A stretch of 7,325 nt of DNA from Clostridia bacterium (GTDB taxonomy: Bacteria > Bacillota > Clostridia > Clostridiales > Clostridiaceae): contig RZYZ01000102.1 in NCBI GenBank assembly GCA_009930125.1, forward strand, positions 1 through 7,325, read 5' to 3'. How positions within the stretch are numbered: position 1 is the stretch's first letter; each line of letters starts with the position of its first letter. This document shows, piece by piece, positions 1-5,324 of this stretch. Made by a program: the position numbers and the translations under genes. The notes under the pieces were generated by a model, which worked only from the letters and a program-made list of their open reading frames with translations, was not told where the DNA came from and ran no database searches.

Positions 1-914
1 TGCTTGGAGCGTTCAAGAAGCCTGGAGTGGATATAGAAGATGTCTCCAGGATAGGCTTCACGACCGGAAGGTCTCTCCAGAAGAATAGAGAGTTCCCTGT
101 AGGCTCTTGCATGCTTTGTCAGGTCGTCATAGACAATAAGCACATCCTCCCCTTCTTCCATGAAGAATTCCGCCAGGGATGTGGCGGCATAGGGCGCGAT
201 ATAGGAAACCCCTGGTGGACTGTCTGAGGAAGCCACGAGAAAAACCGTATGGTCCAGCGCACCACTTTTCTTCAGCACTTCCAGATTCTTTGTGACCGAT
301 GAAATCTGCTGCCCGATGGAGCAGTAGATACAGATCACCCCTTTCCCTTTCTGGTTGATGATGGTATCCAGGGCAATGGAAGTTTTTCCACTCTTGCGGT
401 CACCCAGAATCAGTTCTCTCTGTCCCCTTCCGATGGGGACAATGGCATCAATGACCTTGATGCCCGTCTGCAGAGGCTCCGTCACCGGTGCACGATGCAT
501 AATGGGAGGCGACTCCCGTTCTATGGGCAGAACTCTGCTGGCCTCCACAGGCTTCTTTCCGTCCAGAACCCTCCCCAGCGGATCGATGACTCTGCCGAGA
601 TATTTTCTGCTTACGGGAATGGAGGCCACCTTGAAGGTACGCCTCACAGGGTCTCCTGCCCGAATGCCAGAGTAGTCTCCTAAAAGAATGATCCCGAGCT
701 CCTGAGGGTCCAGATTATACGCCAGACCTGAAACGCCATCCTGAAACTGCACAAGCTCCTGATTTTTCACATTCCGAAGACCTTTCACCACCGCGATCCC
801 TCTGTCGATGGAAGCAACCGTTCCGCTCTCTTCCACCTGAGCGACCTGAAGCGGTGTCTCTTTCAGCTGATCCAGACTGTCCTTAAGATAAGCTAATTCC
901 TTTCTAAGTGTCAT
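1..914 (-). CDS. atpA: N-ATPase alpha subunit AtpA (3' end beyond the window)
   Basis: This is the non-catalytic nucleotide-binding alpha subunit of the rotary ATPase, part of the cytoplasmic alpha3beta3 head. I translated the frame by hand from ATG at 914; it is open for 304 codons to the window edge, so the C-terminal third of the usual ~500 residues is missing. Visible motifs: an N-terminal beta-barrel region (about 25-95), the P-loop GDRKSGKT at 171-178 (the family usually has GDRQTGKT), a SSDSPPG segment, a Walker B strand ending LIVYDDL, and RPSGREAYPGD, the conserved alpha-subunit segment after it. The start is supported by GAGGTGA at 920-926, five bases upstream. The ATG overlaps the end of atpF by 11 nt (ATGACACTTAG), which suggests translational coupling. 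An atpG gene is expected to follow outside the window. The identity is certain; assignment to the N-type rests on the operon. Confidence 0.97.
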   Translation of the reverse strand, partial: MTLRKELAYLKDSLDQLKETPLQVAQVEESGTVASIDRGIAVVKGLRNVKNQELVQFQDGVSGLAYNLDPQELGIILLGDYSGIRAGDPVRRTFKVASIPVSRKYLGRVIDPLGRVLDGKKPVEASRVLPIERESPPIMHRAPVTEPLQTGIKVIDAIVPIGRGQRELILGDRKSGKTSIALDTIINQKGKGVICIYCSIGQQISSVTKNLEVLKKSGALDHTVFLVASSDSPPGVSYIAPYAATSLAEFFMEEGEDVLIVYDDLTKHARAYRELSILLERPSGREAYPGDIFYIHSRLLERSK

Positions 915-1680
915 GACCCTCACCTCTTTCTCTCACCAGCTGCTCCAGAAAGTGACCAAGCTGTTCTTCTTTCCGGTCCACAAAGTGACTGATGCTGGAA
1001 TAGATGGTGTAGTCAGGCATCTTCAGCATGTAGCCCGCCACAAGAGACGGGTCTTCTCTCAGCTCAAGGGAAGTGGTCTCCAATCGGTTTTCCTGCAGCA
1101 CATACTCCAGCTGCTCTTTCTTTCTTTCATCCACCTCACCCGCACTGATCAGGATGAAGGCTCCACCTTCTCTCCTAGCCCCTTCCGAATTCTCTTCCGA
1201 AAAGGTTCTGATCCTTTCCAGCAGCGCTTCGAAAAGATAGTTTTCCAGGTCCTCCCTCTTGAAACTATCCACAAGGTTTCTTGCGATATCAACAGTTCCC
1301 TTCACCATGAAGGTTCTGATTTCCGCGTGAATGGCTTCCCGGTCTTCGCGCACATCCTCCATAAAAGCCGATTTCTTCACTTCCGCTTCCTTTTCATACT
1401 TCTCCACAAGGCCCATTTTGTAGTCCTTTGCTTCTTTCACCGTCTCATTCATGATCTCCATTTTCTCTTTTTCGATTTCACTCATTTTCTGCTCATAGGT
1501 TCTGATGAGCTCCTGCGCTTCTTTATTCTTTCTTTCCGCATTACTGATGCTGTCCTCGATCTTCTGCTGCCTTTCCTCCATGATCTTCATGACGGGTCTG
1601 TAGAACATTTTCTGCAGCAGAAAGAGGAGAACAAAGAAGTTGATGATGAGTGCTATGATCTCAAATAAACTGATCTGCAT
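904..1680 (-). CDS. atpF: N-ATPase subunit b with fused delta-like C-terminal domain, AtpF
   Basis: This is the peripheral stalk of the rotary ATPase, tying the membrane stator to the head. The 258-residue protein is about 100 longer than an ordinary b subunit. Residues 4-23 form the single membrane helix, followed by the typical FYRPV hinge and a long charged coiled coil (about 35-160). Residues 173-250 look like the C-terminal domain of the delta subunit: a strand FILISAGEV, then a region with EDPSLVAGY (209-217) and an amphipathic end, matching the delta pattern V.SA...DPSLIGG...R...L. The delta N-terminal helical bundle is not evident, and no separate delta gene is present in the part of the operon seen. 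I chose ATG at 1680, four bases after the atpE stop; a TTG at 1695 would overlap atpE. No clear ribosome site precedes it, so reinitiation after atpE is likely. Confidence 0.93.
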   Translation of the reverse strand: MQISLFEIIALIINFFVLLFLLQKMFYRPVMKIMEERQQKIEDSISNAERKNKEAQELIRTYEQKMSEIEKEKMEIMNETVKEAKDYKMGLVEKYEKEAEVKKSAFMEDVREDREAIHAEIRTFMVKGTVDIARNLVDSFKREDLENYLFEALLERIRTFSEENSEGARREGGAFILISAGEVDERKKEQLEYVLQENRLETTSLELREDPSLVAGYMLKMPDYTIYSSISHFVDRKEEQLGHFLEQLVRERGEGHDT

Positions 1681-1684
1681 GACA

Positions 1685-1951
1685 TCAACCCGCAACCAGG
1701 TTCCAGAAAGGATTTGCGAAAAGCAGAATCATGGTCACCACAAAGCAGTAGATGGCAGTGGACTCAATCATGGCAAGGCCTACGAAAAGGGTCCTTGAGA
1801 TGGTGTTTGATTCATCCGGCTGCTGCGCCATGGATGCCAGTGCCTGAGAAACCGCTTTGCCTTCCCCCAGCGCCGGTGCGATGGAGCCGATGGATATGGT
1901 GAATCCTGCTACGATGATGGATGTCATTCCGATGATGGTCATTGAATCCAT
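1685..1951 (-). CDS. atpE: N-ATPase c subunit (rotor ring) AtpE
   Basis: This is the proteolipid that forms the ion-carrying rotor ring in the membrane. The 88 residues make a hairpin of two helices (about 5-40 and 53-80) around the polar loop QQPDES. Helix 2 carries the ion-binding glutamate E63 followed by S64, T65 and Y68. Helix 1 carries E30 in a GEG motif, where the Na+-type ring of Ilyobacter tartaricus has Q32; with an offset of two, E65/S66/T67/Y70 of that ring align with E63/S64/T65/Y68 here. Two carboxylates per hairpin is a known N-ATPase trait. Ligands of the Na+ type are thus present, but the Burkholderia pseudomallei N-type c17 ring was reported to be proton-specific, so the coupling ion cannot be decided from sequence. 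The start ATG has a strong AAGGAGG site eight bases upstream, fitting the high copy number of c in the complex. Confidence 0.97.
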   Translation of the reverse strand: MDSMTIIGMTSIIVAGFTISIGSIAPALGEGKAVSQALASMAQQPDESNTISRTLFVGLAMIESTAIYCFVVTMILLFANPFWNLVAG

Positions 1952-1959
1952 AATTTTTT

Positions 1960-1966
1960 CCTCCTT
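1960..1966 (-). promoter_or_regulatory. Strong ribosome binding site of atpE
   Basis: AAGGAGG lies eight bases before the atpE ATG, inside the 18-nt gap after the atpB stop. It is among the best Shine-Dalgarno matches in the operon, in line with the need for many c subunits per complex. It also decides for ATG 1951 over the internal ATG at codon 4. Confidence 0.8.
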
Positions 1967-1969
1967 CTG

Positions 1970-2659
1970 TTAGTCCGATTCCGATGTGCTTCTTTCCTTG
2001 TTTCTGATGGCTGCCGATATGTAGACCACTGCCAGCACCGTAAAAATGTATGCCTGTATGACGCCAGTGAGCAGGCCAAGAAGCTGCAGCGCTACAGGAA
2101 ACAAAAGCGGCACGATGGTGACAAGGATCCCCACAATGATGGATGAGCTCATGACATTTCCATAAAGACGGATGGCCATGGATACAGCTCTTGAGATCTC
2201 ACTGATGATGTTGAAGGGCAGCATGACCCAGGTGGGTTTGAGGTAATCCTTGAGATACCCCTTTAATCCCTGACTGGAAATGCCATAAAAGGGCACCGCG
2301 AAGAATACGCAGAGCGCCAGAGCGATGGTGGTGTTCAGCGATCCCGACGGTGACATGAACCCCGGAATCAGTGACAGCAGAACAGATGCGAGAATGAAGA
2401 GAAAAAGCGTTCCTGCAAAAGGAAGAATCTTGTCAGAACTGCCCTGACTGATTTCACTGATCTGTCCATGGATCATGGTGAAAAGGGCCTCCACCGCATT
2501 CTGCTTTCTGCTGATTTTCGCGTCACTACTGAGATTTCTCGTGAGAAAGAATGCACCAATGACAAGCACTGCTGTAGTGATCCAGGCGAAAACCAGAGTG
2601 GCTGTGATTCTCACAAATCCCCACTCGAAATAGACAATTTCACTGGGATCGATATTCAT
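1970..2659 (-). CDS. atpB: N-ATPase a subunit (stator ion channel) AtpB
   Basis: This membrane stator subunit forms the two ion half-channels next to the c ring. The 229 residues contain five or six hydrophobic helices, with an early helix at about 16-40 and a polar loop NAVEALF typical of the family. The essential arginine is R164 in MAIRLYGNVM, equivalent to E. coli R210 in LRLFGN. Q202 in GVIQAYIFTVL matches E. coli Q252 of the last helix pair. The protein is shorter at the N-terminus than E. coli subunit a (271 residues), as is usual in N-ATPases. The ATG sits four bases after the atpR stop, with AAGGAG inside the last codons of atpR acting as ribosome site, so translation is probably coupled to atpR. 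Confidence 0.97.
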   Translation of the reverse strand: MNIDPSEIVYFEWGFVRITATLVFAWITTAVLVIGAFFLTRNLSSDAKISRKQNAVEALFTMIHGQISEISQGSSDKILPFAGTLFLFILASVLLSLIPGFMSPSGSLNTTIALALCVFFAVPFYGISSQGLKGYLKDYLKPTWVMLPFNIISEISRAVSMAIRLYGNVMSSSIIVGILVTIVPLLFPVALQLLGLLTGVIQAYIFTVLAVVYISAAIRNKERSTSESD

Positions 2660-2663
2660 AACC

Positions 2664-2942
2664 TCACACTCCTTCCTTGCTTTCAGCGGGAACGGATTTT
2701 CCCAGTTTCTGGATCATCACAAATCTCACCAGGAGCACGCCCGCCATGGCTGAAAGCAGATTCCTTATTTCTCCATCCATGATGAGATAGATTCCTCCTG
2801 CAAGAACCACCAGTCTTACAAGGAGACTAAGCATCATGAAAAGCGCCGGATATTTCATGGAACTGAGCTTTCTCACTGTCAGGTACAGTCCGCCAAAGAA
2901 CACTGCGCCCAGAAGAGACCCTACTATAAACGAAAGTATCAT
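2664..2942 (-). CDS. atpR: N-ATPase accessory membrane protein AtpR
   Basis: AtpR is an extra small membrane protein found in N-ATPase operons and not in ordinary F-ATPases. The 92-residue product has three predicted membrane helices (about 2-23, 31-54, 58-79) with arginines R43 and R73 inside hydrophobic stretches and R60 at the start of helix 3. In the family, conserved membrane arginines were proposed to contact the c-subunit carboxylates, perhaps during ring assembly; that role is inference. I chose ATG 2942 because GGAGGTG stands five bases upstream. The longer GTG start at 2978 would add twelve hydrophilic residues that simply translate the atpQ end and this ribosome site. Position between atpQ and atpB, plus the helix and arginine pattern, gives the identification. 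Confidence 0.9.
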   Translation of the reverse strand: MILSFIVGSLLGAVFFGGLYLTVRKLSSMKYPALFMMLSLLVRLVVLAGGIYLIMDGEIRNLLSAMAGVLLVRFVMIQKLGKSVPAESKEGV

Positions 2943-2947
2943 CCTTT

Positions 2948-2954
2948 CACCTCC
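2948..2954 (-). promoter_or_regulatory. Ribosome binding site that sets the atpR start
   Basis: GGAGGTG lies five bases before ATG 2942 and after the atpQ stop at 2962. It argues that the in-frame upstream GTG at 2978, which overlaps atpQ, is not the start. Confidence 0.75.
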
Positions 2955-2961
2955 ATCATTT

Positions 2962-3261
2962 CTACTTCTTCCCTTCACTGCTTTCCTTCACCCATCTCCA
3001 TGCATTGATGCAGCCTATGACCAGTCCCAGAAAAAGAAAAGTCATGGTGAAGGATATGCTGGACTCTGTTTTTCCATCTAGATAGGAACCCAGAAGGATG
3101 CCTAAAAGGGTGGGAATGGCTATGGAGAAGCCAACGATACCAAAAATTCCCAGACCGAACATGATCTCCTTTCCCTTCTTTCTTGCATCGATCTTTTTTT
3201 CCGCATCAGAGGAGATCTTATCCATGAGTTTTTCTTCCGGTGTACTGCTCTTCTTCTTCAC
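2962..3261 (-). CDS. atpQ: N-ATPase AtpI-like membrane protein AtpQ
   Basis: AtpQ is the AtpI-like accessory protein of N-ATPases, probably helping to assemble the rotor ring or take up ions; AtpI of ordinary F-ATPases has been linked to c-ring assembly. The 99-residue product starts with a charged, soluble N-terminus (1-32) followed by two membrane helices (about 35-60 and 69-90). The core GLGIFGIVGFSIAIPTLLG and the end GCINAWRWVKE match the family pattern, with the two helices joined by a short LDGKTES loop. The start is GTG at 3261, with AGGAGGG just upstream; this site overlaps the TAG stop of atpC, so the two genes are probably coupled. No alternative ATG lies close to the ribosome site. 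Confidence 0.93.
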   Translation of the reverse strand: MKKKSSTPEEKLMDKISSDAEKKIDARKKGKEIMFGLGIFGIVGFSIAIPTLLGILLGSYLDGKTESSISFTMTFLFLGLVIGCINAWRWVKESSEGKK

Positions 3262-3265
3262 TTGT

Positions 3266-3272
3266 CCCTCCT
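3266..3272 (-). promoter_or_regulatory. Ribosome binding site of atpQ, overlapping the atpC stop
   Basis: AGGAGGG is fused to the TAG stop codon of atpC (TAGGAGGG) and lies four bases before the GTG start of atpQ. It supports the use of GTG and suggests coupling between atpC and atpQ. Confidence 0.75.
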
Positions 3273-3648
3273 ATTCCAGCTCTGCCAGTCTGATCAGCGT
3301 ATCCGCTTCCAGTTTGCTGAGAATTCTACTTAGTTTCCTCTCCTTCTCATCCAGGTTTCTGAAGTTCTTCTCCACCGTTTCCTTCAGCTCTTCCAGGGAA
3401 GTGCTTTCCATCACCTGGTAGGATGAAATCTGAACCAGTGCCTTCTCCTTCACCAGCACACCCTGATGGATGGCGAAAAACCTTTCTTCTCCTTCCGCAG
3501 TAAGAATAAGAATGCCCGCCTGAAGGGTCCATACCGCATCCATGTGCCTGGGCAGAATCTGAAAAGATCCTTCCGCGCCTGGTGCAGTGATCTTCTCCAC
3601 TTCCTGATCCAGAAGCAGCTTTCCCGGGACTACGATTCTAACTCTCAT
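3271..3648 (-). CDS. atpC: N-ATPase epsilon subunit AtpC
   Basis: This is the small central-stalk subunit that sits with gamma on the c ring and can regulate ATP hydrolysis. The 125-residue product has the N-terminal beta-sandwich (about 1-85), shown by the VVPGKLLLDQEVEKITAPG strand pattern and the EGSFQILPRHMD motif, which resembles the family's G.F.ILP.H. The C-terminal 40 residues form two charged helices (ESTSLEELKETVEKN and a KLSRILSKLEADTLI stretch). The preferred start is ATG 3648, eight bases after AGAAGGA; a GTG directly before it (3651) is equally readable and would add one residue. The gene overlaps the end of atpD by 11 nt. Beta followed directly by epsilon at the operon head, instead of at its end, is a trait of N-ATPases. 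Confidence 0.95.
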   Translation of the reverse strand: MRVRIVVPGKLLLDQEVEKITAPGAEGSFQILPRHMDAVWTLQAGILILTAEGEERFFAIHQGVLVKEKALVQISSYQVMESTSLEELKETVEKNFRNLDEKERKLSRILSKLEADTLIRLAELE

Positions 3649-5035
3649 CACTGGTTTCCTTCTTTCTTACCGCTTCATCGATGCTGCCGATCATGTAGAG
3701 TTCCTCTTCGCTGTACTCCGAAAACTCATCCTTTAGGATGCGCTCACATCCGCTAAGAGCATCCTCCAGTTTCACGAATGTACCTTTCATTCCCGTGAAC
3801 TGCTCTGTGGTGAAGAAAGGCTGCGTGAGAAACCGCTCCAGTCTTCTGGCTCTGTAGACGATATTCCTGTCTTTGCTGGAAAGCTCACTGATGCCCAGCA
3901 TGGCGATGACATCCTTGAGATCCTCATATGCTGATAGGGTCATCTTGATTTCACGGGCAATGTCATAGTGCCTCTGACCCACAATCTCAGGATTCAGCAT
4001 TCTGGAGGTGGAGTTTAAGGGGTCCATGGCCGGATAGAGTCCTTCACTGGCTCTTTTTCTTGAGAGCACAACAGATGCGGACAGATGGGGGAAGGTGTGG
4101 GTTGCCGATGGATCCGTGAAATCATCCGCAGGCACGTAGACTGCCTGAATGGAGGTGATGGAGCCGCTTCTGGTATTACAGATCCTTTCCTCCAGCTCAG
4201 AAAGCTCTGTGGCCAGTGTAGGCTGATACCCCACTCTGGAGGGCATCTTTCCTGTGAGTCCGGACACTTCAGAGCCTGCCTGGATGAAGCGGAAGATATT
4301 ATCAACGAGAAGCAGCACATCCTTCCTCTCCACATCGCGGAAATACTCCGCCATGGTCAAGGCTCCATGTCCTACTCTGAACCTTGCTCCGGGAGGTTCG
4401 TTCATCTGGGCAAATACCAGTACAGTATGGTCCAGCACGCCAGCTTCTCTGATTTCACGATAGAGCTCCTCCGCCTCTCTGGATCTTTCCCCGATGCCGC
4501 AGAAAATGCTGTAGCCTTCCATGGAGGAAGCTGTATTATTGATGAGCTCTGTGATCAGCACAGATTTCCCTACTCCGGCACCGCCGAAAAGCCCCGCTTT
4601 TTCTCCCTTGGCCAGAGGCGTCAGCACATCGATGGCCTTGATTCCGGTGACGAATATCTCATCGCTGGTGCTGCGCCTGGAAAAGGGCACCGGTTTCTGA
4701 TGAATGGATCGCAGAGGCACCTCTCCAGACATCGTGTCATCATCCAGCTGGTTGCCCAGCACATCAAATATCTTTCCCAGGGTGCGGTTTCCCACAGGCA
4801 CCATGATGGGTTTTCCCGTATCCAGTATGGAAGCACCCCTGGATAGACCTGATGTGGAAGTCAGCGCAATGGCCAGGACGCTTTTATCACTGATCTGGGA
4901 ATGCACTTCAAGGACCACCTTATGATCTTCTCCCGTAGTCAGTTTATTGTTGATAAGCGGCAGGCGATCGGGAAAATAAGCCTCGATGATGCTTCCTCTG
5001 ATTCTCGTGATCTGCCCCCAGTTCTGATTTTCCAT
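3638..5035 (-). CDS. atpD: N-ATPase catalytic beta subunit AtpD
   Basis: This is the catalytic subunit that binds and hydrolyses or makes ATP in the alpha3beta3 head. The 465 residues are normal for the family. Visible: N-terminal barrel (8-75), P-loop GGAGVGKS at 151-158 (normally ending in T), catalytic E183 in GERSRE, MNEPPGAR (211-218), Walker B strand with DNIFRF at 245-250, AGSEVSGL, and VGYQPTLATE. The lever loop that is DELSEED in most beta subunits reads SELSSKD at 383-389, so it has lost much of its negative charge. The ATG has GGGGTG five bases upstream. It is the first gene of the operon, about 115 nt after the predicted transcription start. Enzyme residues look intact, so activity is expected. 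Confidence 0.98.
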   Translation of the reverse strand: MENQNWGQITRIRGSIIEAYFPDRLPLINNKLTTGEDHKVVLEVHSQISDKSVLAIALTSTSGLSRGASILDTGKPIMVPVGNRTLGKIFDVLGNQLDDDTMSGEVPLRSIHQKPVPFSRRSTSDEIFVTGIKAIDVLTPLAKGEKAGLFGGAGVGKSVLITELINNTASSMEGYSIFCGIGERSREAEELYREIREAGVLDHTVLVFAQMNEPPGARFRVGHGALTMAEYFRDVERKDVLLLVDNIFRFIQAGSEVSGLTGKMPSRVGYQPTLATELSELEERICNTRSGSITSIQAVYVPADDFTDPSATHTFPHLSASVVLSRKRASEGLYPAMDPLNSTSRMLNPEIVGQRHYDIAREIKMTLSAYEDLKDVIAMLGISELSSKDRNIVYRARRLERFLTQPFFTTEQFTGMKGTFVKLEDALSGCERILKDEFSEYSEEELYMIGSIDEAVRKKETSDES

Positions 5036-5090
5036 TCCTTCACCCCCCGTACTTCTGATTCTATAACCGATGATTCAGCTGATGAGACAA

Positions 5091-5106
5091 CCTGAGCTTG
5101 TCGAAA
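5091..5106. repeat. Possible short REP-like core in the atp leader
   Basis: The minus strand reads TTTCGACAAGCTCAGG here, in the transcribed leader between the promoter and atpD. It resembles, from memory, a short intergenic core (CTTCGACAAGCTCAGG) that occurs in many copies in various bacterial genomes. The bases also form a weak hairpin, GACAA paired with TTGTC around a seven-base loop (5103-5087). Only one copy is seen in this window, so repeat status is unproven. Confidence 0.3.
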
Positions 5107-5158
5107 GTCTGTCCTTCTGTTTACCGCCCATCATTAGCCGAATATTCTGTTTGTTTAA

Positions 5159-5187
5159 AGTATACTGTAAGAAACATGGATTGTCTA
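5159..5187 (-). promoter_or_regulatory. Predicted sigma70/sigmaA promoter of the N-ATPase operon
   Basis: On the minus strand a -35 box TAGACA (5187-5182) and a -10 box TATACT (5164-5159) are separated by 17 bp; each matches the consensus in five of six positions. Transcription would start near 5152, leaving a leader of about 115 nt before atpD. The site lies between the upstream terminator and atpD, the only gap large enough for an operon promoter. The AT-rich surroundings fit. No operator sequence is recognised. Confidence 0.7.
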
Positions 5188-5246
5188 ATGAGCCTGAACT
5201 GTGTAAAACAACGTGGTAGTATGCGTTTCTTCTCTCTGAACCATGG

Positions 5247-5274
5247 AAAAAGACGGTATCCTCATGACACCGTC
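5247..5274 (-). terminator. Rho-independent terminator after the multicopper oxidase gene
   Basis: The minus strand carries GACGGTGTC, a five-base loop ATGAG, then GATACCGTC and TTTTT. The stem has nine pairs, one of them a G-T wobble. It lies about 50 nt after the oxidase stop and before the atp promoter, so it ends the copper transcript and insulates the two operons. The opposite strand has no T tract after the hairpin, so it is oriented for minus-strand transcription. Confidence 0.88.
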
Positions 5275-5324
5275 CTCCTCTTCCTGATTGATTCTCTTGG
5301 AAGGATGATACTATACTCTGTTTC

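Larger units (their letters stand above)
5036..5324. other. Gene-free gap between copper genes and atp operon
   Basis: This 289-nt stretch contains the terminator, the atp promoter and the atpD leader described separately. I see no convincing gene. Two 8-bp palindromes, GAATATTC (near 5145) and TCAGCTGA (near 5078), lie in the leader and could be protein sites, but palindromes of this size are expected by chance. Confidence 0.6.

Noticed and set aside
913..1668. Plus-strand open frame of 251 codons antisense to atpF
   Set aside because: It mirrors the highly charged coiled-coil gene, giving a Phe/Leu/His-rich product with no domain, and atpF on the other strand is clearly real.
1681..1695. 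TTG start for atpF
   Set aside because: It overlaps the atpE end and adds five residues before the typical MQISLFEI start of b subunits.
2943..2978. Upstream GTG start for atpR
   Set aside because: It would overlap atpQ, and its extra twelve codons translate the ribosome binding site used by ATG 2942.
4085..4846. Plus-strand open frame of 253 codons antisense to atpD
   Set aside because: It lies wholly inside the conserved beta-subunit gene, has no family motif and no good ribosome site that would set it apart from a shadow frame.
5185..5265. Minus-strand 26-codon frame (ATG near 5265) with AGGAGG about eight bases upstream
   Set aside because: Its start lies inside the terminator hairpin and its length is within chance; the purine-rich run upstream is more simply explained by local composition.
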